64,000 nt of DNA from Pseudoxanthomonas suwonensis (lineage in GTDB: Bacteria; Pseudomonadota; Gammaproteobacteria; Xanthomonadales; Xanthomonadaceae). The notes below the pieces were generated by a model. It had not been told where the DNA came from and did no database searches. It saw only the letters and a list, made by a program, of their open reading frames with translations. The DNA lies in the NCBI GenBank assembly GCA_003240695.1, contig QFNC01000016.1, positions 1 to 64,000 of the forward strand, given 5' to 3'. Numbering within the stretch: the first letter of the stretch is position 1; each line of letters opens with the position of its first letter. Made by a program: the position numbers and the translations under genes. Positions 1 through 8,544 of this stretch are shown here, in pieces.

Positions 1-8
1 TATCTGCT

Positions 9-305
9 GTGCGCCAGGCTGAAGCATCTGCCTCGCAATCCTTGGCTCGCTCAGAAGACGACATGATCAGGACGTTCCACACGAAACGGGACGGAGCCAT
101 CAAATGGCACTTCTGGAAACAATGGCAGGACGAATTTCCGGATGTGCGTTTCGGCATGATCGACCGATTGTCTGACTGGCCGGAGCTGTCAGAAACGCGC
201 ATATCGCCTGCCTTCTATCATTTCCGCAACGGGCAGTTGGCGAAATACACCCTGATCTGGGAGGACCTGCTGCCCACCATGCCAGCGCCAGACAAGCAGC
301 CATAG
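9..305 (+). CDS. Thioredoxin-fold-like fragment, possibly partial at the left edge
   Basis: Small protein of unknown function just upstream of lipA. The segment EFPDVRFGMID, then WPELSE and SPAFYHFRNGQLAKY resembles the second half of a thioredoxin fold (strand, helix, cis-Pro, strand with an FxNG turn). No CxxC active site is present, so a disulfide role is not supported. The frame is open to the first base of the window, so the GTG at 9 may not be the true start; an internal ATG at 64 would give 80 residues. The stop lies 44 bases before lipA, which suggests co-transcription. The fold assignment is my inference from motif spacing only. Confidence 0.45.
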   Translation: MRQAEASASQSLARSEDDMIRTFHTKRDGAIKWHFWKQWQDEFPDVRFGMIDRLSDWPELSETRISPAFYHFRNGQLAKYTLIWEDLLPTMPAPDKQP

Positions 306-349
306 GAGCGGGCATCCAGCATGGCAGCGCTTCGACTATCATGCCCACC

Positions 350-1378
350 ATGACCGAATCCCGCTCCATCCCGCTGCACGTGCTCGCCGATGCCGGGCCG
401 GCATCGCTGCAGGCCGGCGTGAAGCAGCTGGCCGGCGACAAGATCGCCCGCTCGCCGGTGCAGTTCGCCGATGCGCCGGTGCTGCGCAAGCCCGGCTGGA
501 TCCGCGTGCGTCTGCCGGTGGACAACACGGTGAGCGCGCTGAAGGCGCGGCTGCGCGAGAACCGTCTGGTCACGGTGTGCGAAGACGCCAGCTGTCCCAA
601 CATCCACGAATGCTTCAGCCACGGCACCGCCACGTTCATGATCCTGGGCGCGGTGTGCACGCGCCGCTGCAGTTTCTGCGACGTGGCCCACGGCCGGCCG
701 CTGCCGCCGGATGCCGACGAGCCGCGCCGGCTGGCGCAGACCGTCGCGGACATGGGCCTGCGCTACGTGGTGATCACCAGCGTGGACCGCGACGACCTGC
801 GCGACGGCGGCGCCCAGCATTTCGTGGATTGCATCCGCGAGACCCGCGCAGCCGTGCCGGGGATCCGCATCGAGATCCTCACCCCCGATTTCCGCGGCAA
901 GGGCCGCATGGACCGCGCGCTGGCCATCCTGGCCACCGATCCGCCGGACGTGTTCAACCACAACGTGGAAACCGTGCCCGACTTGTACCGCAACGTGCGG
1001 CCCGGGGCCGATTACCAGTGGTCGCTGACCCTGCTGCAGCGATTCAAGGCGCAGCATCCCGATGTGGCCACCAAGTCCGGCATCATGCTCGGCCTGGGCG
1101 AAACCATGGAGCAGGTGCAGGCGACTCTGCGCGAGCTGCGCGCCCACGATGTGGACATGGTGACCATCGGCCAGTACCTGCAGCCCTCGCCGGCGCATCA
1201 CCCGGTGCTGCGCTACTGGACGCCGGAGGAATTCAAGTCGCTGGAGGACTTCGGCATGGCCCTGGGCTTCAGCCACGTGGCGTCCGGCCCGCTGGTGCGC
1301 AGTTCCTACCATGCCGACCGCCAGGCGGCGCAGGCGGCGCGCACGCCAGCGGAACCGAACGGCGCCGCCCCGGTCTGA
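350..1378 (+). CDS. lipA: Lipoyl synthase
   Basis: Radical SAM enzyme that inserts two sulfurs into protein-bound octanoyl groups to make lipoyl cofactors for pyruvate and 2-oxoglutarate dehydrogenases. Both [4Fe-4S] motifs are complete: the auxiliary cluster CX4CX5C (CEDASCPNIHEC, C77/C82/C88) and the radical SAM CX3CX2C (CTRRCSFC, C103/C107/C110). The C-terminal RSSYHAD serine that ligates the auxiliary cluster is present. Length (342 residues) is normal. I chose the ATG at 350 because MTESRSIPL matches the usual N-terminus; an in-frame ATG at 341 is also possible. lipB is not in view. Confidence 0.97.
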   Translation: MTESRSIPLHVLADAGPASLQAGVKQLAGDKIARSPVQFADAPVLRKPGWIRVRLPVDNTVSALKARLRENRLVTVCEDASCPNIHECFSHGTATFMILGAVCTRRCSFCDVAHGRPLPPDADEPRRLAQTVADMGLRYVVITSVDRDDLRDGGAQHFVDCIRETRAAVPGIRIEILTPDFRGKGRMDRALAILATDPPDVFNHNVETVPDLYRNVRPGADYQWSLTLLQRFKAQHPDVATKSGIMLGLGETMEQVQATLRELRAHDVDMVTIGQYLQPSPAHHPVLRYWTPEEFKSLEDFGMALGFSHVASGPLVRSSYHADRQAAQAARTPAEPNGAAPV

Positions 1379-1560
1379 CTGGTCGAATGGGCGTGACGCA
1401 CATCCGCCGGTCCGGCCACGCGGCCATGCGGCCGCTCGGGCGTGACGACTGGCTGAATGACCGGCCGGCGTGCCATCCTCCGCCTCTGGCATTGCCGGCG
1501 GCAACGTCGCATGGTATGCCGATGACGATTGCATCCGAACCGATCCGAACAGGACCCCGA

Positions 1561-3738
1561 ATGACCCTGCGCCCCCGCCTGCTGGCCCTGATGCTGACCG
1601 TTCCGCTGGTGCTGGGCGCACAGGCTGACACCCGCCGTGCCGAGCCGCTGCAGTCCAGTCCCGTCCAGACCACCACCACCAAGCTGGTGTACGGACTGCT
1701 GTCCGACAGCCGCTACGCCTACCGGCCGCGGCGGCTGGACGATGCCCTGGCGCAGGACATCTTCAAGCGCTACCTGGAGTCGCTGGATCCGGGCAAGGTG
1801 CTGTTCACCCGGCAGGACGTGGACAGCCTGGACCAGTACCGGGCCAACCTGGACGAATCGATCAAGGTCGGTGATGTCGAGCCGGGCTACGCCATCTTCA
1901 AGCTGTACCAGACCCGCATGGCCGAGCGCACGGCCTATGCCCGCAGCCTGCTGAAGCAGGACGCGCTGTTCACCTTCGACCGCGACGAACGCTGGCACTA
2001 CGACCGCAAGGACGTGCCCTGGCCGGCCAACGCGCAGGAACTGGATGCCGTGTGGAAGCTGTCGGTGCGCAACGACTGGCTGCGGCTGAAGCTGGCTGGC
2101 AAACAGCCCGACGACATCCGCAAGACCCTGGACAAGCGCTATGCCCGCGATGCGGCCAACGTGGCCGAGCTGGATAGCGAGGACGTGTTCCAGATCTATC
2201 TCAACGCCTACGCCAATTCCATCGATCCGCACACCGACTACTTCAACCCGCGCGCGGTGGAACGCTTCAACCAGAGCATGTCGCTGTCGCTGGAGGGCAT
2301 CGGCGCGGTGCTGCAGAAGCAGGACGACATCGTTGTGATCCGCGAGATCGTGCCCGGCGGTCCGGCGGCACTGAGCAATGCACTGAAGCCCGGCTACCGC
2401 ATCATGGCCGTGGGCCAGGGCAAGAGCGGCGCGATGGAAGACGTGGTGGGCTGGCGCATCGACGATGTGGTGGCCAAGATCAAGGGCCCGAAAGGTACCC
2501 AGGTGCGGCTGGACGTGATTCCGCCGGAAGCGGGCGTGGACAGCCCGCCGACCCGCATCAGCATCACCCGCGACCGCGTGCAGCTGACCGAGGATGCGGC
2601 CAAGTCGAAGATCATTCCGATCCCGGCTGCGGGCGGGCAGCCCGCGCAGCGCATCGGCGTGATCACCCTGCCCGGCTTCTACCAGGACTTCGCCGGCCGC
2701 CGCAACGGCGACGACTACACCTCGGCCACCCGAGACGTGGCGAAGCTGCTGGAACAGTTCAAGACCCAGAACGTGGATGGCGTGGTGCTGGACCTGCGCA
2801 ACAACGGCGGCGGCTCGCTGAACGAGGCGGTGGACCTGACCGGCCTGTTCATCGACCAAGGCCCGGTGGTGCAGGTGCGCGAGTCGGGCGGCAAGGTCAG
2901 CGTCAGCGACGACCGCAAGCCCGGTACCACCTGGGACGGCCCGCTGGCGGTGCTGATCAACCGCGGCTCGGCCTCGGCGTCGGAAATTTTCGCTGGCGCC
3001 ATCCAGGACTACGGCCGCGGGCTGGTGATCGGCGAATCCAGCTTCGGCAAGGGCACCGTGCAGAACATGGTCGACCTGGACCGCTGGCCGCAGAACAAGG
3101 GCAGCCAGTTCGGCCAGGTCAAACTGACCATCGCCCAATTCTTCCTGCCCGGCGGCTCCAGCACCCAGAACAAGGGCGTGGTGCCCGACATCGCCTTCCC
3201 GGCCACGGTGGATGCCAGCGAATTCGGCGAAAGCACCTACGACAATGCCCTGCCGTGGTCGCGCATCGACCCGGTGGAGCACGTGCGCTACGGTGACTTC
3301 AAGCCGATACTCGCGCAGTTGACCTCCCGCCACGAGGCGCGGATGCAAGACGATCTGGAATACCAGTGGTGGCTGCAGGACGTGGACGAATTCCGCGCCG
3401 AGCGGGCCAAGAAGTCGATCAGCCTGAACGAAGCCGAGCGCCGCGCCGAGCGCGACAAGCAGGAGGCGAAGCGCCAGTTCCGCCAGACCGAACGCAAGCG
3501 CCTGGGCATGGCCCTGGATCCGCTGGCCGAGGATGCGCAGGACGATGGCCTGTCCGCCGGCGAACGCGACGTGGTGCGCGATGCCCAGCGCGAGAAGGCC
3601 GCCGAGGACCGACCCGATCCGCTGTTGCATGCCGCGGCCGCAATCCTTGCCGACGCCAACCACCTGCTGAATCAGGATCGGCAGCTGGCTGCGCGCGTGC
3701 TGCCGGTGTCGACCAAGCCGGGGCACTGGGCCGACTGA
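1561..3738 (+). CDS. prc: Carboxy-terminal (tail-specific) processing protease
   Basis: Periplasmic S41 serine protease of the Prc/Tsp type (725 residues), which trims C-termini and controls cell-wall hydrolases. It begins with a cleavable signal peptide (MTLRPRLLALMLTVPLVLGAQA). It then has an N-terminal helical domain, a PDZ domain near residues 235-320, and the S41 core. The catalytic dyad is visible as GSASASEIF (S472) and SSFGKGTVQ (K497), 25 residues apart as in E. coli Prc. The C-terminal lysine- and arginine-rich helical domain is also present. The open frame runs far upstream, but the ATG at 1561 directly precedes the signal peptide and has an AGGA about 7 bases before it. Confidence 0.95.
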   Translation: MTLRPRLLALMLTVPLVLGAQADTRRAEPLQSSPVQTTTTKLVYGLLSDSRYAYRPRRLDDALAQDIFKRYLESLDPGKVLFTRQDVDSLDQYRANLDESIKVGDVEPGYAIFKLYQTRMAERTAYARSLLKQDALFTFDRDERWHYDRKDVPWPANAQELDAVWKLSVRNDWLRLKLAGKQPDDIRKTLDKRYARDAANVAELDSEDVFQIYLNAYANSIDPHTDYFNPRAVERFNQSMSLSLEGIGAVLQKQDDIVVIREIVPGGPAALSNALKPGYRIMAVGQGKSGAMEDVVGWRIDDVVAKIKGPKGTQVRLDVIPPEAGVDSPPTRISITRDRVQLTEDAAKSKIIPIPAAGGQPAQRIGVITLPGFYQDFAGRRNGDDYTSATRDVAKLLEQFKTQNVDGVVLDLRNNGGGSLNEAVDLTGLFIDQGPVVQVRESGGKVSVSDDRKPGTTWDGPLAVLINRGSASASEIFAGAIQDYGRGLVIGESSFGKGTVQNMVDLDRWPQNKGSQFGQVKLTIAQFFLPGGSSTQNKGVVPDIAFPATVDASEFGESTYDNALPWSRIDPVEHVRYGDFKPILAQLTSRHEARMQDDLEYQWWLQDVDEFRAERAKKSISLNEAERRAERDKQEAKRQFRQTERKRLGMALDPLAEDAQDDGLSAGERDVVRDAQREKAAEDRPDPLLHAAAAILADANHLLNQDRQLAARVLPVSTKPGHWAD

Positions 3739-3756
3739 CTGCTGCTGCGTCGCACT

Positions 3757-3788
3757 GTGCGGGCGGGGCCTGCCACCTCGGCCCGCAC
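3757..3788 (+). terminator. GC-rich inverted repeat after prc
   Basis: GTGCGGGC at 3757-3764 pairs perfectly with GCCCGCAC at 3781-3788 across a 16-base loop, 18 bases after the prc stop. There is no T-tract, so this is at best a weak or Rho-assisted 3' end. It lies between the convergent prc and the minus-strand gene ending at 3868. Confidence 0.3.
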
Positions 3789-3867
3789 GATCCGGGCAAT
3801 CCCGTGGTCAGGCATCAGATCAAACTGCGTAGAACGTATAACTGCACCAGCTGCGGCACTCGGCGCT

Positions 3868-4371
3868 TCACGGCTGGCCATCCACCAGCACGAACTTGCC
3901 CTGCTTGCTGCTCCAGCGCGGGGTATCGGCATCCAGTTTGATGCAGGGTCGGCCACCGCAGGAGGTGATGTGCACCTGCCGGGTCGCGGCCAGCACGTCG
4001 GCCTGCAATTCGACGGCATCGGCGCGTGCCTGCGCCGCCTGCACACGCTGGTGGGTCAGCATGAGCAGGAACCCGTAGCCGCCCAGCACCAGCACGGCCG
4101 CCAGTGCCAGTGCACCGGTCCATGTCCAGGCGCGACCAATGGCCGGCACCAGCGCCGCCTGGGTGCGTTGCTGCTGTTCCTGGAACAGCGCCACCATGGC
4201 CTGGCGGAAACGGGCTTCCTCCTGCTCGCGGGCAGCCTGCAGCGTGGCCTGCGCATCGCGGGTGTGCTGCTGCACGCTGGCCAGCAAAGCATCCAGCCGG
4301 CCGCTGGCTGCAGTCAACTGCGCGAGCAGGTCCGATTCTCCCTGTGTGGTGTCGAAATGCGCGCGGTTCAT
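3868..4371 (-). CDS. Coiled-coil single-pass membrane protein at the effector locus
   Basis: Protein of 167 residues with no family I can name. The N-terminal 80 residues are a predicted coiled coil rich in Q, E and A. A single transmembrane helix follows at about residues 82-107 (WTWTGALALAAVLVLGGYGF). The C-terminal tail has CGGRPCIKLD and ends in VLVDGQP; the two cysteines could pair if the tail is periplasmic. Its ATG overlaps the stop of the preceding lipoprotein gene in an ATGA, so the two are probably translationally coupled. That places it in the effector/immunity operon, with an accessory or second-immunity role possible but unproven. Confidence 0.7.
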   Translation of the reverse strand: MNRAHFDTTQGESDLLAQLTAASGRLDALLASVQQHTRDAQATLQAAREQEEARFRQAMVALFQEQQQRTQAALVPAIGRAWTWTGALALAAVLVLGGYGFLLMLTHQRVQAAQARADAVELQADVLAATRQVHITSCGGRPCIKLDADTPRWSSKQGKFVLVDGQP

Positions 4372-5093
4372 TGATCGTACCGGCGCACGCTGATGCGCTC
4401 CACGCAGGCGTGCCGGCGCTTGGGGTCGGGCTCATTGGCCTCGCGCCGCTCATGGATTTGCACCAGCAGACCGGGGCGAGTGAAGAAATACACCGGCAGG
4501 CGCCAGGATCGCGGGGTGTCTCGAATCGTCTTTCCGGTTTCAGTATCGGCGATGATTGGGGGCTGAGGAGTGTCGTATTGGGCAAATTCCTCGCGCTCCA
4601 CGAAACCAATTCTCTTCAATTCCATCACATAATCATTGTAGTCCATTGCACAGACGGGAGACATATCGATAAGGTCGCGCGGATTCTGGTTTTTTGATTG
4701 CTTGAAAAGCGAATAGGCGATGCTTTGATTTCTAGCAATTCCGGAGCCATTGAAATACGAAATTCCGTAATGCCAATCCGACTCCGGCAGATGCATATTA
4801 AGTCCTGCCCCCTTTCCATCAGGCCATGAAATCAAATTCATTTGCATGATTTGTTGGACATTCACTAATGCAAGATCATCTATTGATTTCAAGCTATCGA
4901 TCAGCTTCAGAAAGCGTCGCCCCATTTCCTCAGGCGTGAGGTCCGGATAGTCGGCCAGCGTTGGCACACGATACGTTTCGGCGGTGGAAGCGGTCATAGT
5001 TGCAGAATCCTTTGGAATTTCGGGGATGGCTGCGTGCGGTGTGTGCGCACATGCAGTCAATAAAATGGGGAATACTGTCTGCAGAGCTCTCAT
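4368..5093 (-). CDS. Putative lipoprotein immunity protein (X-Tfi-like) for the adjacent effector
   Basis: Protein of 241 residues with a short lipoprotein signal peptide ending in a lipobox (PILLTAC, C15). It is therefore expected on the periplasmic face of a membrane. The rest has no family I recognise. It starts 3 bases before the end of the effector gene (overlapping ends, 5090-5093) and overlaps the next gene by ATGA. Periplasmic lipoproteins placed directly after XVIPCD effectors are the usual form of X-Tfi immunity proteins, so immunity is the leading inference. The stretch 4550-5050 is strikingly AT-rich against its neighbours, with runs such as GATTGCTTGAAAAGCG, which suggests horizontal acquisition. 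It is intact although the toxin gene is not. Confidence 0.7.
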   Translation of the reverse strand: MRALQTVFPILLTACAHTPHAAIPEIPKDSATMTASTAETYRVPTLADYPDLTPEEMGRRFLKLIDSLKSIDDLALVNVQQIMQMNLISWPDGKGAGLNMHLPESDWHYGISYFNGSGIARNQSIAYSLFKQSKNQNPRDLIDMSPVCAMDYNDYVMELKRIGFVEREEFAQYDTPQPPIIADTETGKTIRDTPRSWRLPVYFFTRPGLLVQIHERREANEPDPKRRHACVERISVRRYDQ

Positions 5094-6980
5094 CGCACCG
5101 GCCCGTTGAAAGGATCGGCCTGTTGCTGCTGGCGGGTCTGCTGCTGCAACTGTTCCTGCTGCTGCGACCGGGTCTGTTCCTCCAGCTGCTGCAGGCTGTC
5201 CTGCAGCGGGCGGAACCAGGCTGCGCCCTGATCGGTCACCGAGTGTTCGGTGAAGGCATTGTTGTGGTTCTTGCCGGTGGCCAGATAATCACCGTTGGGC
5301 AGCAGACGGATGCTCTCGATGCGGGTCAGCCGATCCTGGCTGGCCTGGCAGGCGATGGCCCCGGCCATGCTGTCCATCTGCGGCAGATCGGCATAGCCGC
5401 CGGCCTGCGGGCCCAGCCGCTGCATGCAGTCCAGCGCCTGCTGGAACAATGGGTTGTCGCGTCCGGGCAATCGCTGCTGTTTCTCCAGCAGGTGCTGCTC
5501 GGCCTCGGCAATCAGCTGGCGGCCGCGCTCGGATGCGGCGAAGGCCACCGCGGCGGAACGGGCGGCGTCTTCGCTGCCGGCCTGCAGGGCGGTCAGGTAG
5601 TCGTTCACCAATGGCTCGGGGTGGCGAGCCGCCGTGTTGGCTCTGGGCGCCACCGGGTGATACTGGTGGGCCCCGCCCAGTTCGTTGAGATGATCGCCAT
5701 TGTGGGTGTGGTGGAAGTGCCCCAGCGCCGGCGGCGACTGGCTGATGTCGTAGTACGGCTGTGGCGGGGAGCCATTGCCGCCCATCAGGTAAATGCCGTT
5801 GCGCTCCAGCAGGTCCTCGCGCAGGCGCAGGCTGGCCATGTCGATTTCCATGCGCGATGCCGCGCCGTGCAGCGGCTGGGCGTAGGTCTGTTCCACCCAG
5901 ATGGCCCGACCCACCGCGCCGGAGCCGGCCTGGTTGGGGTAATCGGAATCGCCATGGTAGCCGATGCTGGTGGTCTGGTGCGGCTGCAGGCCGAGCGTGC
6001 CAACGGGTGGCTTGTCGAAGTAGTTCCGTCCCATCTGGGCGACGTTGCCCGGGGTCATCGTCAGGGAGCTGTCGGCGTTGAAAGTAAGGCCAGGTAGAGG
6101 CAGAGTCTGTCCAGAAAGCTTATTTTGTTCGATAAAATCCAAAACGCGAGCGCTTTGGAGTGTCATCATGTCGGCGAGTGTTGCCCCAGGTGTGTTCTCC
6201 TGCACTCGACTCAACAGCGCATTCCATCCCGCGATATGCGCCCGTGCTTCGTTTTCGCGCTCCGACTGGATCAGATTGCCGATGGGTGCGGTGTAGTCGT
6301 TGGCGGGATTGGCGTCCCGGGCGATGGCGATGGCAGATTTCATGGCCCAGCACGAAGGTCATGTCGATCACGCCCGTGGCCTGGAACTGGCTGGGCGGCA
6401 TGTCCAGGCTGGCCGGCGGCAGGCTGATGGTCTTGCTGTGGCCGTTGTAGGTGCCGCCGGCCACGGTGCCCGATAGCGAGTCGATTGCTTCCAGATGCAT
6501 GCGCGGCGGACTGCTGCCGGGGTCCACAGTGCTGGCCGCCAGCTTGACCTGTTCGGCCAGCACCGGCGAGCCGTTCAGGGTGTTCTGCAGGTTGGTGATC
6601 GTGTTCTGCAATACCGGCTGGGTATTGCCGGCGGCCTCCACCCAGGTGGTGTGGGCATACCGCGCCGTCATGTCCTGCACGCGCAGGCTGGCGACCAGAT
6701 CGTTGCCCGGCACCGAACCGGTCGACAGGAAATCACCGGGCGGCAGGGTCACCACGCCGCTGGCCTTGTCGTAAGTGCCGGTCAGATTGGGAGCTGCACC
6801 GACAGACGGCAGCGCAAAACCGGTCAGATGGCCGGCGGCGGCATCGTCGTTCAGGCGTTGCAGCGAGCGGGCATCCTGGGTGACGGCAGCAGTGAGTTGC
6901 GCAGCTTGATCAGGCGTGATGCCGGGTTGCGCGGCGAATCGGGCGAGTGCGGCCTGCAGCTGGGGGTTGGGATCGGTCAT
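5090..6980 (-). pseudogene. Frameshifted type IV secretion effector (X-Tfe-like) with HExxH zinc-peptidase motif and XVIPCD-like tail
   Basis: Two overlapping frames read as one protein of about 629 residues. The first part starts at the ATG at 6980 (MTDPNPQLQ, with AAGGAACA upstream) and runs to LGHEICH (residues 213-217, codons down to 6330), a zinc-peptidase HExxH in a conserved-looking MTFVLGHE context. The second part resumes one base out of phase at about 6328 as AIARDANPANDYTAPIGNLI. It continues through ENEARAHIAGWNAL, whose Glu could be the third zinc ligand. The C-terminus has the features of the XVIPCD export domain: GRDNPLFQQALDCM, RLTRIESIRLLPNGDY, PLQDSLQQLEEQ, and a Q-rich tail. 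No signal peptide is present, as expected for a T4SS cargo. The T4SS itself is not in this window. The total of 1,891 bases is one more than a multiple of three. Confidence 0.75.
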
Positions 6981-7262
6981 GGCTGTTCCTTGTCGATCGA
7001 GGCGGGAAGCAGGGATGCCAGATGCATCCATGCCGTTGGCACCATAGCAGCAATCGAAATGCGGGATGAGGGGCGAAACCGGCCGACATGGCCTGAAACA
7101 TCGGCATGGAAACGGCTTTGCAGCGTGCACATGCCATCCGAAACTTCATGCGGGCAATAATGCGTTGTCTGGAAACCATGCTCGGTCAAACCCCCTCAAA
7201 ACAGATGCCCGATCCGCGCGGCTTGCGCCTACACTGGTGCGCCTCCGCCGCCTTCGATTCCC
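6981..7262. other. Divergent intergenic region between effector and exporter genes
   Basis: About 280 bases between the minus-strand effector gene and the plus-strand EamA gene. It should hold the promoters of both. I see the effector ribosome-binding site (AAGGAACA just above 6981) but no other convincing element. Confidence 0.5.
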
Positions 7263-8183
7263 ATGACACCCGCCCCGCACAGACCGGCTGCCGCTGCCTG
7301 GCAGGTCGCCGCCGCATTGACGGCGGTGTATCTGATCTGGGGATCCACCTATCTGGCCATCCGTTTCGCGCTGGAAGGCGGTTTTCCGCCGTTCCTGCTG
7401 GGTGGCGCGCGCTTCCTGCTGGCCGGCAGCGTGATGTACGTCGTGTTGCGCTGGCGCGGCGATGTCGCCCCCTCCGCCGCGCAATGGCGCAACACCGCGG
7501 TGATGGGCGTGCTGTTGCTGTTGCTGGGCAACGGCATGGTGAACGTGGCCGAGCAGACGGTGTCGTCGGGGATGGCGGCCGTGGCGGTGGCGTCCGCGCC
7601 GTTGTGGATGGCGCTGTTCGCGCTGTTCCGTGGCGAACGGCCCACGCGGCTGGAATGGGTGGGGCTGGCGATCGGTTTCGTCGGCGTGATCGGGTTGAAT
7701 GCCGGCAGCAGCCTGCGTGCGACCCCGCTGGGCATGATGGCGCTGCTGGTGGCCACGGTCAGCTGGTCGTTCGGTTCCATCTGGAGCCGTGGCCGCGACC
7801 TGCCATCGCCGTTCATGACCGCCGCGGCGCAGATGCTGTGCGGCGGACTGGCCATGCTGCTGCTGGGCGTGACCCTGGGCGAACGCCTGCCGCCGCAGCC
7901 CTCCGCCAAGGCACTGGGAGCATTCGTCTACCTGGTGATCCTGGGTTCGATCATCGGTTTCAGCGCCTACGTGTGGCTGTTGCGCAACGTTCGTCCGGCG
8001 CTGGCGGGCAGCTATGCCTATGTCAATCCGGCCATCGCGGTGCTGCTGGGGGCGTTGATGGCACGCGAGCGGTTCAGCGGGGTCGAACTGGCCGGCATGG
8101 GCGTGATCCTGGGCGGCGTGGTGGTGATCACCTTGGCCAAAACGACCCGGTCAGCACCGGTCACGGACGATTCCGCTGCCTGA
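7263..8183 (+). CDS. yedA: EamA/DMT-family exporter (YedA-like)
   Basis: Integral membrane protein of 306 residues with about ten hydrophobic helices arranged as two EamA repeats. The first repeat opens with YLIWGSTYLAIRFALEGG, the signature of the YedA/RhaT branch. The second repeat includes LGSIIGFSAYVWLLRNV and ends in GVVVITLAKTTR. Members export small metabolites or drugs; the substrate cannot be told from sequence. It stands alone, convergent with the small minus-strand gene that ends 15 bases downstream. Confidence 0.88.
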   Translation: MTPAPHRPAAAAWQVAAALTAVYLIWGSTYLAIRFALEGGFPPFLLGGARFLLAGSVMYVVLRWRGDVAPSAAQWRNTAVMGVLLLLLGNGMVNVAEQTVSSGMAAVAVASAPLWMALFALFRGERPTRLEWVGLAIGFVGVIGLNAGSSLRATPLGMMALLVATVSWSFGSIWSRGRDLPSPFMTAAAQMLCGGLAMLLLGVTLGERLPPQPSAKALGAFVYLVILGSIIGFSAYVWLLRNVRPALAGSYAYVNPAIAVLLGALMARERFSGVELAGMGVILGGVVVITLAKTTRSAPVTDDSAA

Positions 8184-8198
8184 TCCAAATGCGATCGG

Positions 8199-8519
8199 TC
8201 AGCGTGCGATCTGCAGCACGATGATCGCAGCCAGCAGGCCCAGTGCCACCCACACCACCATCCAGGCACGCCGTGCGCGTTGCCGCGCCCGCTTGACCAG
8301 TTCCACCCGCAGGGCCTCGCCCTGTTGCAGCAGCGGCTTGGCCTGCTCCTGTGCATGCAGATAGACGGCATCGGCTCGGGCGGGGTCGGCCTCGGCCTGC
8401 TGCGCGGCGTCCTCGAAGCAGGCGAACGCGCGCACCTGGATTGACTGCAGCTGCTGCTGCAGTTCGCGGTAGGACAACGCGGTCGGATCGGGCGTGGACG
8501 GCTTGGGCGGCGTGGACAT
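8199..8519 (-). CDS. Small tail-anchored membrane protein, unknown function
   Basis: Protein of about 106 residues starting MSTPPKPS at 8519; an ATG at 8528 is an alternative. The N-terminal 80 residues are soluble, helical and Q/A/E-rich (YRELQQQLQSIQVRAFACFE). A basic patch (KRARQRARR) and one C-terminal transmembrane helix (AWMVVWVALGLLAAIIVLQ) follow, so a cytoplasmic domain tethered to the inner membrane is likely. It lies 25 bases after the end of the MacB-like operon on the same strand. I do not recognise a family. Confidence 0.6.
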   Translation of the reverse strand: MSTPPKPSTPDPTALSYRELQQQLQSIQVRAFACFEDAAQQAEADPARADAVYLHAQEQAKPLLQQGEALRVELVKRARQRARRAWMVVWVALGLLAAIIVLQIAR

Positions 8520-8544
8520 GCCGCGCACGATAGCAATCGCTGCG

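Noticed and set aside
1306..3726. Open frame of 806 codons opposite prc
   Set aside because: Shadow of the protease gene; no recognisable domain.
6120..6329. Tail of the first effector frame after HEICH (RHRPGRQSRQRLHRTHRQ...)
   Set aside because: The composition changes abruptly to shadow-like H/R/Q, and the good protein continues in the next frame, so this is read-through past a frameshift.
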